Below are positions 46,658 through 58,200 of a DNA stretch of 64,000 nucleotides, one piece after another (within the stretch, counting starts at the first letter, position 1; each line of letters opens with the position of its first letter). Below the pieces are notes generated by a model, which saw nothing but the letters and a program-made list of their open reading frames with translations, had not been told where the DNA came from and did not search any database. The DNA is from Epinephelus fuscoguttatus (Eukaryota > Chordata > Actinopteri > Perciformes > Serranidae): assembly GCF_011397635.1 (NCBI RefSeq), contig NC_064770.1, forward strand, positions 21,942,200-22,006,199. The letters are read 5' to 3'. Both the position numbers and the translations under genes were made by a program.

Positions 46658-46666
46658 TTCTCAGAA
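46658..46666. promoter_or_regulatory. Upstream consensus STAT site TTCTCAGAA
   Basis: An exact TTC-N3-GAA match lies about 390 bp upstream of the predicted SOCS3 start. Such a 9-mer can occur by chance, but its place upstream of a STAT-induced gene makes it a reasonable second response element. Confidence 0.35.
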
Positions 46667-47589
46667 ATACTCAGTAATTGCAGTCCGCCTGCAGAGCAGC
46701 AGTTCTCCAGAGGGGGCGCTGGATTTAGGGGAAGCTCATACAGCACATGAAGACATTATTTCCCAATAGCAACAGTATCCAAGGGTAGCAGGTTTTTATT
46801 TACTCACAGTTGCGAAGTTTAATGTCCTGAGATCCATATTAAGAGCAATAAAGGGCTCTATCTCCCAATGCAGTTTGTTAAAATGTCATTAAATATCAAA
46901 TGTGCATTTTATAGTCAGTAGGTAACTGTTATGTCTTGTCTTACACACACACACACACACATGAACTCAAAAGACTCAAAATATACTGTTTCCGCACTGA
47001 CACATTTATCAAACAACAACTTATTACAAGTTTATGCCCTGTCCCAAACTCTATGAATAAAACTTGTTCCCCAAAACACCTTCTTAATACACAGCTTTCC
47101 ATAAAAACGCATCATGTGGCCCCTGTGGGCACACATACGGTAAATGAATCAGAAATCAATCAATCATCTGATCAATCAATCAGATAATCAATAGCCAAGT
47201 ATCACAAAGAAAGCCTCACAGGGCTGTACAAATAATTTTTTTTAAAAAAAAGCAATGCGCAATATATGCAAAACACTCAAACATCTATAAAAGTGAGATA
47301 AACTTTATGAAAAGCATTACAAACTTAATATGTGGCACATGTAATAAAATAAAACGGTAATAAGCAGCATAAGCAAATAATATATGAATGGCAATAACAC
47401 AGCTGTGATGATATCAAGTATGTCATTAAAGGATAAAAAATATAATAGTTGAGAAATATTATACATTAATAAAATGTCATCATATGTGCTTTCAACGACA
47501 TTATAGTGTGTTATCAACCATTTATTAAATGTTTATATGGTGATTATGAGTGCTATGAGGTATTATTTTTTATAATAAAAAAATTATAT

Positions 47590-47690
47590 TTATTGTATCT
47601 GTTTTTTTATTCTATTTTATTTTATTCTATTTTATTTTACTTTAATTTATTTCATTTATTTTACTTAATTTTATTTTATTTTATTTCATG
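47590..47690. repeat. (TTTTA)n-like low-complexity tract
   Basis: TTTTATTTTA units with C-containing interruptions. Confidence 0.85.
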
Positions 47691-48382
47691 ACACAATCCT
47701 ATTTTACGTAAGATCCAAATTTGGATAATCCATCACTAATTCTCAACTACTAGTGGAAAAAAAAAATAAAAAGGTCTCCTCCCACTGTGGTGACCCTAAC
47801 TCTTCTTCTGACATCATCCTTACCGTAACACTTCCTTTATCATCACTATTTTAATAATTTGTATTTAAGCATTAAGCAGTTCAAAGGAAGCTGACTTCAG
47901 ATCCTCACGTCAAGTCAGTCTAATCTTTGGCAACATGCGTGTGACTGATCGAGTGCTCATACTATCCACATCAGCGCCCTCCCTGCTGACTCAGCTATGA
48001 CCACCGTCAGCCTCAGGTGGTTATTGTGCTTCAGATTAACTGCAGGCTATGGTGTCATGTCAGACTTTGTCTTCCTTTAACCAGCTCACTCAGTGTACTC
48101 ATCATGTATAGGAAGGCCTGCTAGTGAAAGTCAGACAGGAGATAGCTCTGACACTTCTCAGCACAAGGCGGTTCAGCCCTCAGGAAAAGATACAGAACAT
48201 CTGTTTCAGTGTTAGTTTTACCAAACTTCAGCTGGGAGCTGGACAAAGGGAGGGGGTTGTGGGTAACAGACTGACGCCACAGAGCCTGATGGGTTTTGGT
48301 AAAAGCCAGCTGTGTCCACAGAGGTGAGTCAGGTGTTGTCTGATTCAGACCACCAGTAGGACTAGGGGGGAAGGGAACTCAC

Positions 48383-48479
48383 CAGGATAGCCTCGTAACA
48401 GTCCACTTGTTTCCAGAAAATCTATTGTGTCATCATTGTGAGGCATGTAGTTAGCATCCAAAGTCTCCTCTGGGACCAT
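48383..48479 (-). CDS. Candidate coding exon of an unidentified minus-strand gene
   Basis: The minus strand has an open frame from an ATG at 48479 (A at -3, G at +4) to an excellent donor, CCTG|GTGAGT, at 48383. The frame begins MVPEETLDANYMPHNDDTID and ends LLRGYP. Alternatively it is an internal exon: a long pyrimidine tract followed by CCCAG would open it at 48469, giving an 87-nt exon with phase 1 on both sides. The composition looks like protein rather than spacer, but I do not recognise the family and could not find a convincing next exon. It lies about 2.1 kb upstream of the SOCS3 promoter on the same strand. Confidence 0.35.
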
Positions 48480-49899
48480 AATGCGAGTCAATGAAGGGAA
48501 GACGGGAGAGAGAGAACCCCTCCTACACTATGTTTTAGCTCACCACGTTTCCATGGAAACCACTATGCACATTATTACAGCATGCTGACTTGGCTTTTTA
48601 GCATGTCATTTCCCGAGTGATAGAGTGGGGGAAAAGACCTTAAGAAGATAAAGAGAAAAAAAAGATCTGTGAGTACGTCAAGACTTGTAAAAAAAAAAGA
48701 AAATGAGTAAAATAAACAAAGCGAAGATAGCGTGTACTTAACCAGAGGTCAGCCCTCAGATGGTTGGTCAGTTGAGGCAGCTGATGAACCAAGTGACCTG
48801 AAGCTGAGAAAGCTTTCTCTGCACGCTGCGGGACTGCGTCCAAACATCTGAGCCTCAGGGTGTGAGGCTTGGCAATGACAGATTTGGCTCTGTAGGCGAT
48901 GCGTGTGTGTGCTTCTCTGTGTCTTTTTTTTTCTAGTAGGTTTACAGAATCTAAATAGAAACCCCAAAAGCACCCCTTTGTCCACATTTTCCTTAGGTTT
49001 CTAAATGTGAGTCGTCTTAATACTCTCAGCATGACAAAGTGAAGTGAATGAGTTTCAGTTCACACGCAAAGTCTTTGAATTTAAGGCTTAGTTTAGGGGA
49101 TGAGACAAGGCCTCACATGATAGCTGGTACGTCTAAACCACTGTTTAGTGGAAAAGGCGGCTGTTTAGGTTTTCCCACACTGACTCAGAAATTTACTCTA
49201 GCTCATGGTTCCCGTAAACCCACTGGGTTCAAGAGGGGGAAAAGCGGAGCCCTCGGCTGGAAAGGGGTGAAAAGCAGAAAAAAATGTTATTCGACAAAAT
49301 ATTTTGGAGCTGCTTGGTCGAGCAGAATCTCACTGAACAGGGAGATCTTTTAAAAGCTCTGCATGTTTTGCCAGTGCTATGAAATTGTTTGTGGTGTTGG
49401 CAATTACAAAGGCGCCGCGTATTGTTTGCACAGCTGAATACGGCCAGCCCTGAAATCGGCAAATGTTATTTACTGAACATCACGTCAGCTGCCATTATGG
49501 GAGGTTGAATTTATATTTAGAATATGTGCTTTACTGAAACCCAGTGATGGACCTAGCACAACAGAAATGAGTAACTTAGCATCAAACAATAAAATGAACA
49601 AACAATATGTGCAAATTTGCAAGTTTAATCTTTTTCTTGTTTCTTTTCTTTGTTTCTTTTTGCTCTGTCTGTTCTGGCGTTTGCCTTTTCACTCCACTTC
49701 CACGCCATCATATCCCTAATGCCTTTTTTTTTTTTGAAAGTCAAAAAACAAAAATGGGTTGGGGGTACAATTTGGGGCTTGGCTATGCCCCCAATAGAGT
49801 GAATCACAAAGTTGTTTTTACAATAACTTATGGACAGAAAACCCTTGCGTCAGGTACATAAACTCAAACAGTGCTAAAGTAAACGTTGCCTCAATTGGT
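48480..49899. other. Non-coding sequence; possible 5' region of the 48.4-kb candidate gene
   Basis: On the minus strand 48900-48742 is GC-richer and ends at a fair donor (CTG|GTTAAGT), so it could be an untranslated first exon joined to the candidate exon at 48.4 kb. This is speculative; no promoter motif stands out. Confidence 0.25.
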
Positions 49900-50470
49900 T
49901 AGTTTTTAGCTACCTTAAAAATGGCCCACCAAAAAACTAGCGTCAGTATCTTGCGGTCAGACCACCTTTGCCGACAGGGAATCGAAGCTGCCATATCACA
50001 GCCACCAGACTCCATCGATAAAAACAGTAATTTTACCTAGCAGAACACAGGAGTTGCTGGTCTACTGCTGCCTCGATTGGTTAATGTGTGAGATAAAGTA
50101 GAGCAAATATAGTATACACTTAAAATAGTAGCCTATTTATTTATTTCTCTTTCAGGTGGCTAAAGTAGGTTTCCTTGCGGCCCCCATCCACAGCAGTGCA
50201 TTGCTAGCTTCCGTGCCTGTAGATTTGGTTTATCAAAGATGACAGCAAGGCAACAAAGTCCAGCAAATATGTCAGATAAGTCAGACCACTGTGTTACGGC
50301 TGAAAATTACGTTTCCCCACAACCGAAATCAATGCGTGAGTGACGGACGTGATTGTTGTTGTTAGTGCTACGCCACTATGATTCCTTCGATAGGACGATC
50401 CACCACTGCCGAAACCTTTAAGTGATACTGAATGAATAACAGGATTGTAAGAGGAAACACTGTTGTAGCT
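49900..50470. repeat. Probable interspersed repeat
   Basis: 'gactccatcgataaaaacag' and 'taattttacctagcagaaca' and neighbours are a pattern I remember from fish repeats. No second copy lies in the window and ends were not found. Confidence 0.35.
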
Positions 50471-53159
50471 ATGAGACAAAAAAATAAACTGTATGATTCA
50501 AATCCAGTCAGTTACTGTGGAACTGTCACTACTGATGATCTGAGATATACAGGAAGGTCCCTGGTGTATCAGCCAATCTAATTCCTGTTAGCCCAGTATC
50601 ATTGTGCACAGTAGCTTCACTTCCTGCCTCTACCTGCCTCTCTTAATGTCACCACATGGCCACCCACTGAGAAATGTCACACACAGCTGCAGCAGTGTTA
50701 CTGTAAAACTTCCTTGTTGGTTGAGCAAGACTACTTCTTTGTGATTGCCAATCATCCAGTGATAATTTCCTGGTAATGCTCTCTCATCCTCTGTGTGTGT
50801 GTGTGCGCGCGCTGCTGTCAATGTCGTTCTTTGTTTAATTTCTTTGAAATATGGGAAGGGTCATGTGTGACCACCACAGATGGGAAGTCACAAAACTCCC
50901 AAGTGGCAACACAGTTTTTCACAATTCATTCCTCACAAAATACACATTTTCACACTGATTGCGTCACTCCACCATAGAGTATTACTATAAATTTACAGGG
51001 AAGCACATTTTATGATCACTCATTTCTCATTTATCTCTTAGGAGGAAGTGATTACACCATGAGGGCACTGCTGGTGGGTGTAATAAAAAAAAAAAAAGCA
51101 CCGTGGTTAAGAGCTATTAAAAAGAAGAAAACATAAAAAGAAATGAATGTTAAATATAAAAGCTCACAAAATTAGTCATCCTATTTGTTTTTATACATCA
51201 TACACCCTACTGTAAGTGGACCCTGCTGTCTCTATCTGCAGAGCTGATAACACCTGTCTTCGCCTTTCTGCACCACATGTGAGCGCTGGTTTCAAAATCA
51301 ATAAACAAGTTACTTGTAAATGAAGCACTGGCATTAGCTGATCTGAAAAGGTGTTAAAGCTGGCAGTGAAAGTTGGCAGTGAAATGCAACGTAGCATGCT
51401 GGCCACATGCAGCATTCCTGTCTGCATACAGTATCGCCCGGAGTCTATTTATGGCGGAGAGTATCATCGCAGTCACAGCTGCCTTCTGGGAAGAGCTAAA
51501 AGCAGAACACAGAGCCATTAACTTGTACCTTTCACACCCACAAAACTGCCCACAATGATGTATGCCAATCACAACTATTCTAGGTAAGCATGAGGCCTTT
51601 TGTTTCTACATTTATTCAGATTTTACAACTGATGCACAGATAAGTATACAATTATAAAAGAAGCAACACTAAAAAAATACCCTCACAAGTCCTGCATTTG
51701 AAATCGTACTCAAGTAATAGTATAAACATATTAAAGACAAAATCTACTATTAAAAAAGCACTAATTTCAGAGAATGATCCCTTTAAGTTTTATAATGTAA
51801 CATCATTGGGTCATAATTGTTGGTGTGTTAATATGCAAGCAGTACTTTAATAAAAGACATACCTCCTGAAAAATATTTAATATGGAATTGTATACTAGCT
51901 CAAAGTACAGTATGTCCACACAAGATTTCAAGAACAAATGTTGTGGCATTTTTCCTTATCATACTAAATACAGTCTTTGGGTACAGTACATTAATGTTGT
52001 ATTTGTTGTGTTGTTGTCAGGGTGGAGCTGCTTAAACTACATCATATAGTATTTAATCTGTAATATACATTACATATTATGAGCTGATCGTAATTTTTGT
52101 GTGTAATATCTCACAAATATCCCTTGAAAATATGTCTTTCTACCTCATAAGAGTTGTAGACCTTCTGAACATGAGCTTACGACGATACCAAGAATGCTCT
52201 TTGAATACATTATTTATTTCTTGATTTTATGACGTACTTTCTGGCATTGTTTGTCTTAGGCCCTGCCAGCAAATGACCTGCAAACAAATGATCTGCAAAC
52301 TTTTCAGCTCCGGGCACTACTCCAATATTTACACTTCACCACACTGTGGCCCATTGATGGGGCCGGTGCCAACTCTGCTCCTCCCTTCAAGGTTAACAAG
52401 AGGAGGAGGAGAGGGAGTTGCTTTCAGTGCGACAACAGCTGTGATTAACTTGTTGTCTTATTAATTTCCTGGCAAGTGAGACAATAATAGGAATGTGTAG
52501 TGCTGTTGTGAGAAGTTGGAAGTGAAAGAGCATGTGTGTCAGTTACCAACATTTCAGTCATGCGACAGTGAGCTGGGAACTTATTATTGAGGCCGACATC
52601 ACAGGACTAACTCCTGAGAGAGCTGCGCTGGAATTTCAAAACCCATTCTTTCCAAATCACATATAGCTGACACAACTGGGGCAATGACTATTTTAGCAGT
52701 TTGTGCTAACTTGTGAAAAAGGATACAGGAAATACATACTATGGGAACTTGTGATTCAGTTGACTGCACAGTCATGGTATTGAGGAAGGAGTTAAAGAAA
52801 GAAGTGAATGTCACAAACGTCATCAGGGTCTGGCATCCAGTGTGTCATTATTTTCCACCACCAGCCGCATTGTGCTAGATGTGGTTGCTAGGCACATGGC
52901 ACCTCAACATTTACTGGAAAGCAAATGTTCAAGATTATAGTGTGTAAATCAGCTGATCCACAGTGTGCCACATTTTATTCTATCTCTGTCTAGAAAAACA
53001 GAAAATTACTCAAGTATGGCGTAGTCTGCTTAGTTGTGGAGAGTCTAATGGGTACAAAACCTCATTTACTTTGAGAGGAGTAGTTTGATATTTGGGGAAA
53101 GCCACTTATTCTCTCTGTTGCTGAGAGTTGGTTGAGAGCATCAATACCACTCTCATGTC
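50471..53159. other. Non-coding sequence, no gene recognised
   Basis: Short GT/GC tract at 50795-50812; A-run at 51086-51098. Open frames are short and unsupported. Confidence 0.5.
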
Positions 53160-53165
53160 TGAACG

Positions 53166-53345
53166 TTAGAGATCCAGTGTGCAGGATTTAGGGGATATGT
53201 TTTCATTAGTTTATAATCACCTGAAACTAAGAGTCATTGCGTTTTTTTGTTACCTTAGAATGAGCCATTTATCTACATGCAAAGCAGGTTCTCTTTATAG
53301 ATGTATAATAAAATGGACCCCAAGAGGCGCCTATTCATTCCAGTG
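53166..53345 (+). mobile_element. Truncated copy of a fish MITE
   Basis: 'gatccagtgtgcaggattta' then 'agtttataatcacctgaaac' and 'gttaccttagaatgagcc' match, in order, a common fish element as I remember it (start AGTGTGTAGGATTTAG). The far end is not present. Confidence 0.5.
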
Positions 53346-53677
53346 AAGTTGCTCACTGGGCATATATGTCAAAAAAACAGTTTCTAGCTTCTAGGTTTAC
53401 TTCCATGGTATGCAGCCCACTGAATATGCACAGCAGTGTTTCTCCTGGTAGTCCTGACTGCGAGTTCGATTTTATATTGTGATGATGCACGATGTGACTT
53501 TGCTCCTGTGCTTCTTTCAAATTTCCTTTGTGCGTCACAGCTAAGCTTTTCCACATTAAAGTTTTAACACAAAATCCTCAGTAACACTGAACAAAAACCT
53601 TACAAGCTATTGCAGAGTTAGAGTAGGCTTGCTAACTCGGTTGGTATGCTAACAAGTAAACTTGCCGGGAGTGTATC

Positions 53678-53862
53678 TATGTTTCCCAGGTTCTATGTTT
53701 ACCGGGTTCTCTGTTCCTCACTTAACCCTGCAAAAAAGGTTATGTTCCCCGCTTACACAAAAAAGGTGCTATGTTTCTCAACCAAGCGGGGAACATAGAA
53801 CCTTTTTTGCAGGGTTAAGTGGGGAACATAGGACCTGGGAAACATAGAACCTGGGAAACATA
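53678..53862. mobile_element. Foldback element built of 'ctatgttcccc' units, 185 bp
   Basis: Left arm 'tatgtttcccaggttctatg', then CACTTAACCCTGCAAAAAAGG and ATGTTCCCCGC, pairs with the right arm GCGGGGAACAT, CCTTTTTTGCAGGGTTAAGTG and 'ctgggaaacata'. Arms are about 75-80 bp and the loop about 25-30 bp. Each arm is itself made of several 'ctatgtt(t/c)cccagg' units. Non-coding. Confidence 0.85.
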
Positions 53863-54204
53863 AGGATGACCCCAACTTGCCAATAGGCCTGAATATTGTT
53901 AATTAACAATAACTAAAATTTTGTGGTTGCAAAGACATGTGAAGGACACATTTCCCTCCTTTATAATAGCCTATTCAAAGCAATTTTTGGCAAGATTGCA
54001 GTGCTTGTGGTGATCCAGGACCATCAATGCTATTTTGATGTCAACAAATGATCCAGAATCAGCATGATGATGATGACGATGGTCCTGAAAAAAACCTAAC
54101 CAAATCTATCCAGGCCCAACATGGAAAAAGGAAAGAAAATGTGTTAATTTAAGGAATCTGCATCTGAAAAATGCTATCATTCTTAGTTTTTGTAACGAAA
54201 CAGT

Positions 54205-54835
54205 TTAAGTTCTAGCATAGCCTACCTAGTTAGCAAGCTAACTTGTTGACAAGTTTACTTGTTAGCTTAGCCTACCTAGTTAGCAAGTAAGCTTGCTGAT
54301 ATTATTGTCTATAGGCAAGCTTACTTGTAAGCATAGCCCACCTAGTTAGCAAGCTCACTCACTAATATTCTAGCCTTTTGGCAAGCTTACTTGATTAGAC
54401 CACCTAGTTAGCAAGTCAGCTTGCTAATACTCTTGTCTATTGGCAAGCTTACTTGTTAGCATAGCCTACCTAGTTAGCAAGCTAACTCACTAACTTTCTA
54501 GCCTTTTGGCAAGCTTACTTGTTAGCCTACCTAGTTAGCAAGTTAGCTCACTAATATTCTTATCTATTGGCAAGCTTACTTCTTAGCATAGCCTACCTAG
54601 TTAGCAAGCTAACTCGTTAACATTCCAGCCATTGGCAAGCATACTTGTTAGCATAGCCAACCTAGTCAGCAAGCTAACTCGCTAACATTCTAGCCTTTGG
54701 CAATATTATTGTTAGCTTAGCCCATCTAGTTAGCAAGTCAGCTTGCTAATATTCTGTTGCTGATATTCTTGTCTATTGGCAAGGTTACCTTTTAGCATAG
54801 CCAACCTTGTTAACAAGCTAACTGGCTGTAGAGTA
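54205..54835. repeat. ~64-bp minisatellite array, about 10 units
   Basis: Units contain 'tagcctacctagttagcaag' then 'ctaactcgctaacattctag' and 'ttggcaagcttacttgt'. The CCTAGTTAGC start recurs near 54225, 54275, 54341, 54403, 54469, 54530, 54596, 54661 and 54726. Two unit types alternate, with 'tagccttttggc' and 'ttgtctattggc'. Confidence 0.9.
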
Positions 54836-54929
54836 GCTTACAAGATTTTTGATTAGTGTCACTGAGGATTTTGATTCATTGTACAAACTTCACTGTGGAA
54901 AAGTAGCTTAGCTCTGGCATTACAGCTAA

Positions 54930-55235
54930 CAGGGCAGTTGCGGCTCAGGAGGTCGAGTAGGTTGTCCACTTTTGCAAGATCAGCAGTTCAATTCCAAGCT
55001 TCTCTAGTCCACCTGTCAAAGTATTCTTGGACAAAATATTGAGTCCCAAATTGCTCGCAGTGGCTGTTCCATGGGTGTATGAGTGTGTACAAGCTGAGTA
55101 GCAGGTGGCACCCTATATGGAAGCCTCAGTCACCAGTGTGTGTGAAGAGCTTCAGATGGCCACAATATTTCAAATAACCAGCGGCACTTAACCTGTCTAT
55201 GAGTACGTGTGTGACCCACTGTCCAACATCAACAC
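54930..55235 (+). mobile_element. tRNA-derived SINE, plus strand
   Basis: The head TGCGGCTCAGGAGG (A-box like, 54939-54952) and AGTTCAATTCC (degenerate B-box, 54985-54995) are followed by the same body as the copy at 9075-9380, in reverse orientation there. Both copies are old and diverged. Confidence 0.7.
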
Positions 55236-58200
55236 ACTGTGAGGATGGATGCTAACAAATATGTCAACAGCCGCAGGGGTGTAGCCTAGATGAGACAGAC
55301 TGAGTTCAGCAGGACGGAGGGCTGAGCTTACAGAATGCCACAGCAAGTGAACACTCCATCTGTCGTCTGACTTGCCCAGCAGACTTTGCTACAAGTTGAT
55401 TGGCAGCTGAAACAGGTGACGTGCCATATGTCCGAAAAACAGCTGCTGAGGACTTGTCAGGCTGAGTCACAGGTGACACCATCAGCTGGCTTGAGTTGAG
55501 CTCAGGCCGCTGCAACCTTTCTCTGCAACATTCCAAAATGGTGTCGAGCTAGGCTAGCAGTTTCCCTCTGTGTCCAGTCTTTGTGCTAAGCTAAGCTAAC
55601 CAGCTCCTGGCTGTAGCTTCATATTTACCTTCCAGAAATGAGGATGGTATCTTCTCATGTTTCTTCGCATGTTTCCCACAATGTCAGCTACTCTTTTAAT
55701 ATACTTTACTGTGCATGAGTCATATGCAAACAAGACAGAAAAACTAATAAACACCCTGAAGGAAACCATCATGTGCAAGATTACAGTCTGCATCTCTTTG
55801 ATCTCTGCACTCTCCGGCTGAAATAAGCATGTGAGGTCATACCACCATGGTGGTATGGGCTGCATCTGGAAAATGCACATCTGCCATGTTCCCCGAAACG
55901 GCCAGCGTCCAGATCATGATCAACTGCTGCCTCAGACATTCAGATTGCATCATGGCAGATAATATGATTGATCTGACGCTGCCCGCCTATCTCGGCTTGC
56001 CTGCCACTGCCGCCTCCAACCGTTTATCAGTATCAAATGCTTGTAGACGAAGGGAGCCAATGACATAATCGGGATCTTCAAAATGGACTTTGATTCCCAC
56101 AAACCCCAGAAATAGCTGCCTGATGTCATTGGGCAGATGGTAATAAATCTGTCTACGCTATAATAGCAGGTTGGCTGAGAGATGCTGTTACACACACACC
56201 TTGTTTAAATGCATCCAAGTGAGGGTGCACACTGCTCCAACATACAAAGCACTGAGTGTGTGGACAGAGCACACACACGTGCATGCACACATTATTCATA
56301 TGCAAATAAAATAATCACACTGAATATATGCGTCTGTACCCATGAACACATGCAAACGCAGACACACACACTTCCTTTGTAACACAGTAACTTGATCCTG
56401 AGCTGTGCCAGTAAGCCTGACATTTCCGGATAGATTCAGTGTGTATGTGCAATGTTTGCGCACCGGTTTTGTGGTTGCTGTCCAGATAAGAGTGCTGATA
56501 GCGGCCTGTGATATGTACCAGGCAGAGGACAGGGATGTTTCGGAGTATCAGGGGGGATTTACCTGGAAGATGTCCTGTAATCCAAGAGGAGCCAGATCTT
56601 GATTGCAACTTATCCGTCAACAATAAGTCTTCCTTCATACTCGGCATTGTCTAAAGGGGCTTGACTCAGTCACAGATGTTTGAGGATACTACCCAGGATG
56701 CATCAGTCATCCAGAGGAAAGCTTTGATCCCAGCTATTCCCTCAGTCGGTAAATGATTCCACATGTGTGTATGTCAGGGCCTTCGATGACCTTGCACGAA
56801 ATGTCTCCATGGCAGACGCAATGAAGTCATATCAGGGGGACTATAAACCGACTGCAAGCCATTGGGAGTGTTGAATCAAGCCCATTGTTACCGGTGCAGG
56901 TGTGTTTCTGTGTGGAGTGAGCTACAAGAGCGCTCTTTCATCTTCTCAGTCACCACGAATGAGTGTGTTCCCTAGTTTGACATAGCTTCTAATAAAATGC
57001 AGCTGCATTATCGGTCAGTAGCCTATATAAATGTGTGTATTTCTTTTTATTTTACAGCTTCATTGTGTTTGTTTCAGCATTTTGCATTGCAGATTGTGCA
57101 ACTCCTACACATTGAGGTTTGTGGCCTCTGCGAACAGCAACTCAGTGTCCCAGAGAGGCCGAACACAGGGAGCTCCTGTCTCCGCAGCCTTTGCTACATA
57201 ATAAGATATGTATTGCAGAGGTGGGACCAAGTCTTTGTTTTGCAAGTCCTTAACAAGGAATAATATATTTAATTTACAAAAAACATTAATGTTTTTTTTT
57301 TAATTGGCATTGATTACAACAACTTTAAAAACATTCATAAGCTGACGTTTGCTAATTAGCATTAGCATGCAAACTATATCAATATTAGCCTCGTGTTCTC
57401 TTCTCTGTGCATCTTCAAATGTCAGACAAAGTTGACAGCTGCTGCATCTCCGTCTGCAATTTTCCACCCACACGTTTTGCATACTGTTATTCATTGTTTT
57501 GTTGACCATCCATCACGTAGACTTTTTATCTTATGTAGCGTTATTTCCAACCGCTGTTCAGTGATGTAACGTGGATCATCTGGGGAATGAACAGCATTGG
57601 CGTTAGTTGATTCGGAGAATTAAGGAGAATGAATTCTTTTTAATCTTTGGACCCAGGGGAAGTATCAAGTATTTTCAAGGCAAAAGGCGAAGCCATGAGT
57701 CATTGGTGTAAAATCCAGGTTGAAATGCAAGTCTGTTTCAATTTTGTCCAGTCTACATTCAAAGGATTTGTAACTAGAGTCCACAGCTCTCATGTATTGA
57801 GGAGATCAATGGGACTTTTTGCTTTGACTCTGACCACCAAATGCTGCCGTGAGCAGGTCCAGGAGCAGATATCAGAAAGGAGCCCTGCAGGCCTCTCGCT
57901 CGCTCTCTCTTCTCATGGCATTTCCTTTTGTCCCCTTCTAGCTGGGCACTCCCTGCAGAAAGGAAATTCTTCTGGAGCTGCTCCAAACCATGGCCTCTTT
58001 TTCCCTCTTTTACTAGAAATCTTGGAAGGAGGGTACAGTCTGTCCCAACTTTCGACCTGCATGTAAACAAACAATCTGCCTGTTCCAGAAATCGCTCCAT
58101 CTTACATATCCACTTATCTGCCATGGTAGTTCTTATCTGAGATTTGTGCAGTGCCTGTAATCATTAAGCTCCACAATATGCCGCAATCAACACGAGATAA

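Larger units (their letters stand above)
46346..48382. other. Upstream region of SOCS3, no gene recognised
   Basis: It contains a short CA tract (46945-46962), a (TTTTA)-rich stretch (47590-47690) and a fragment 'aatcaatcaatcatctgatc'. The upstream STAT-like site is annotated separately. No plus-strand divergent gene was seen. Confidence 0.5.

Noticed and set aside
57774..58124. A 116-codon minus-strand frame in the repeat-poor block
   Set aside because: The composition is not clearly protein-like, an overlapping plus-strand frame is equally long, and no splice signals frame it.
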